Shown: positions 4,979 to 5,568 of the stretch, piece by piece | How the letters are laid out: every line of letters starts with the position of its first letter | How positions within the stretch are numbered: position 1 is the stretch's first letter | From: an uncultured Roseiflexaceae bacterium | GTDB lineage: Bacteria > Chloroflexota > Chloroflexia > Chloroflexales > Roseiflexaceae | NCBI GenBank assembly: GCA_903868295.1 | Contig: CAIPUQ010000407.1 | Location: 1-5,568, forward strand | DNA: 5,568 bases | Direction: 5' to 3' | Position numbers and translations under genes: made by a program | Notes under the pieces: generated by a model | What the model saw: only the letters and a program-made list of their open reading frames with translations | What the model was told of the DNA's origin: nothing | Database searches by the model: none

Positions 4979-5568
4979 ATGTCACCACACCAACAGACTG
5001 CAGACGAACAATTATTGTTGCCGCCCAATCAGGCGCAGCCCTTCCATCGGACCGACACCTGGCGCGTCTTGCGCATCATGAGCGAATTCGTGGCGGGGTT
5101 CGATGAGCTCGCTGACCTTGGTCACGCAGTGACCATCTTTGGGTCGGCACGCATCACTGCAGACCACGAAATCTATGCTGCGACGGTCGACACCGCCCGC
5201 CTGCTGGGTGAGGCCGGCTATGCCATTTTGACCGGTGGCGGACCGGGTGTGATGGAGGCGGGCAACCAAGGCGGCAAATTGGCCGGCGTCGAATCGGTAG
5301 GACTCAACATCGAGTTGCCGTTCGAACAACACGTCAATCCATATACGACACGGACGTTGGAGTTCCGCTATTTCTTTGTGCGCAAAACATTGCTGGTCAA
5401 GTACGCAACGGCGTTTGTCTTCTTCCCCGGAGGATTCGGCACGCTCGAGGAGCTGTTCGAAGCCGTGACACTGGTGCAGACGGGCAAAGTACGGAACTTC
5501 CCGATTATTTTGTACGGGACCCAGTATTGGAGCGGGTTGATTGCGTGGTTGCGCGACCAGCCACTGCA
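4979..5568 (+). CDS. LOG-family Rossmann protein (TIGR00730 type), cut by the window end
   Basis: The first 196 residues are present and the 3' end is missing. The LOG family contains cytokinin riboside 5'-monophosphate phosphoribohydrolases, which release a free base and ribose 5-phosphate; many bacterial members were once called lysine decarboxylases, which is wrong. After an N-terminal stretch of about 48 residues the Rossmann fold begins with VTIFGSAR (51-58). The two signature motifs follow: GGGPGVMEA (86-94) and PGGFGTLEE (150-158), with Arg135 in FFVRK between them. Gly-rich loops bind the nucleotide phosphate, and Arg135 and Glu158 are the usual active-site residues. All are intact, so it should be active, but whether the natural substrate is a cytokinin, AMP or another nucleotide is unknown. 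It follows the aminotransferase by 9 bp. Confidence 0.93.
   Translation, partial: MSPHQQTADEQLLLPPNQAQPFHRTDTWRVLRIMSEFVAGFDELADLGHAVTIFGSARITADHEIYAATVDTARLLGEAGYAILTGGGPGVMEAGNQGGKLAGVESVGLNIELPFEQHVNPYTTRTLEFRYFFVRKTLLVKYATAFVFFPGGFGTLEELFEAVTLVQTGKVRNFPIILYGTQYWSGLIAWLRDQPL

Overview
The window looks like a chromosomal segment from a bacterium of about 60% G+C, and Chloroflexota is my best guess. This is inference. It rests on the mltG-aroE gene pair, on a HEAT-repeat membrane protein with an SH3-like outer domain on a Pro/Thr-rich stalk, and on the general residue composition. No rRNA or other phylogenetic marker is present.

Layout. At the left edge (positions 2-343, + strand) is the 3' end of a gene with no start in the window. 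It encodes a 12-residue Pro/Gly/Arg repeat tail, and the DNA is a 36-bp tandem array with a 72-bp higher-order period. It converges on aroE, and one perfect 11-bp-stem hairpin (355-380) lies between the two stop codons and can terminate both. A minus-strand operon fills about 3628 down to 395. It reads HEAT/TM/SH3-like protein, then mltG (endolytic murein transglycosylase), then aroE (shikimate dehydrogenase), with gaps of 15 and 21 bp. A 189-bp divergent intergenic region (3629-3817) carries a good sigma-70-like promoter for the minus operon, with a 7-bp inverted repeat around its -10 box. It also carries a weaker promoter for the plus operon next to a second, 8-bp inverted repeat. The plus operon (3818 to the right edge) holds a class I/II PLP-dependent aminotransferase and a LOG-family Rossmann protein 9 bp behind it, cut by the window end.

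How the genes work together. MltG sets glycan strand length by cleaving nascent peptidoglycan at the outer membrane face. The HEAT protein made ahead of it has a cytoplasmic repeat domain, one membrane segment and an outside SH3-like domain, so it could couple cytoplasmic signals to wall synthesis. AroE is a housekeeping enzyme of aromatic amino acid synthesis. The plus-strand pair is probably metabolic: an amino acid transaminase and a putative nucleotide phosphoribohydrolase.

The content is mostly core metabolism and envelope genes. I see no mobile element, CRISPR array, tRNA or defence system. The most notable items are the repeat-tail gene, whose reading frame is shown by third-codon-position variation between repeat copies, and the HEAT/SH3-MltG operon.
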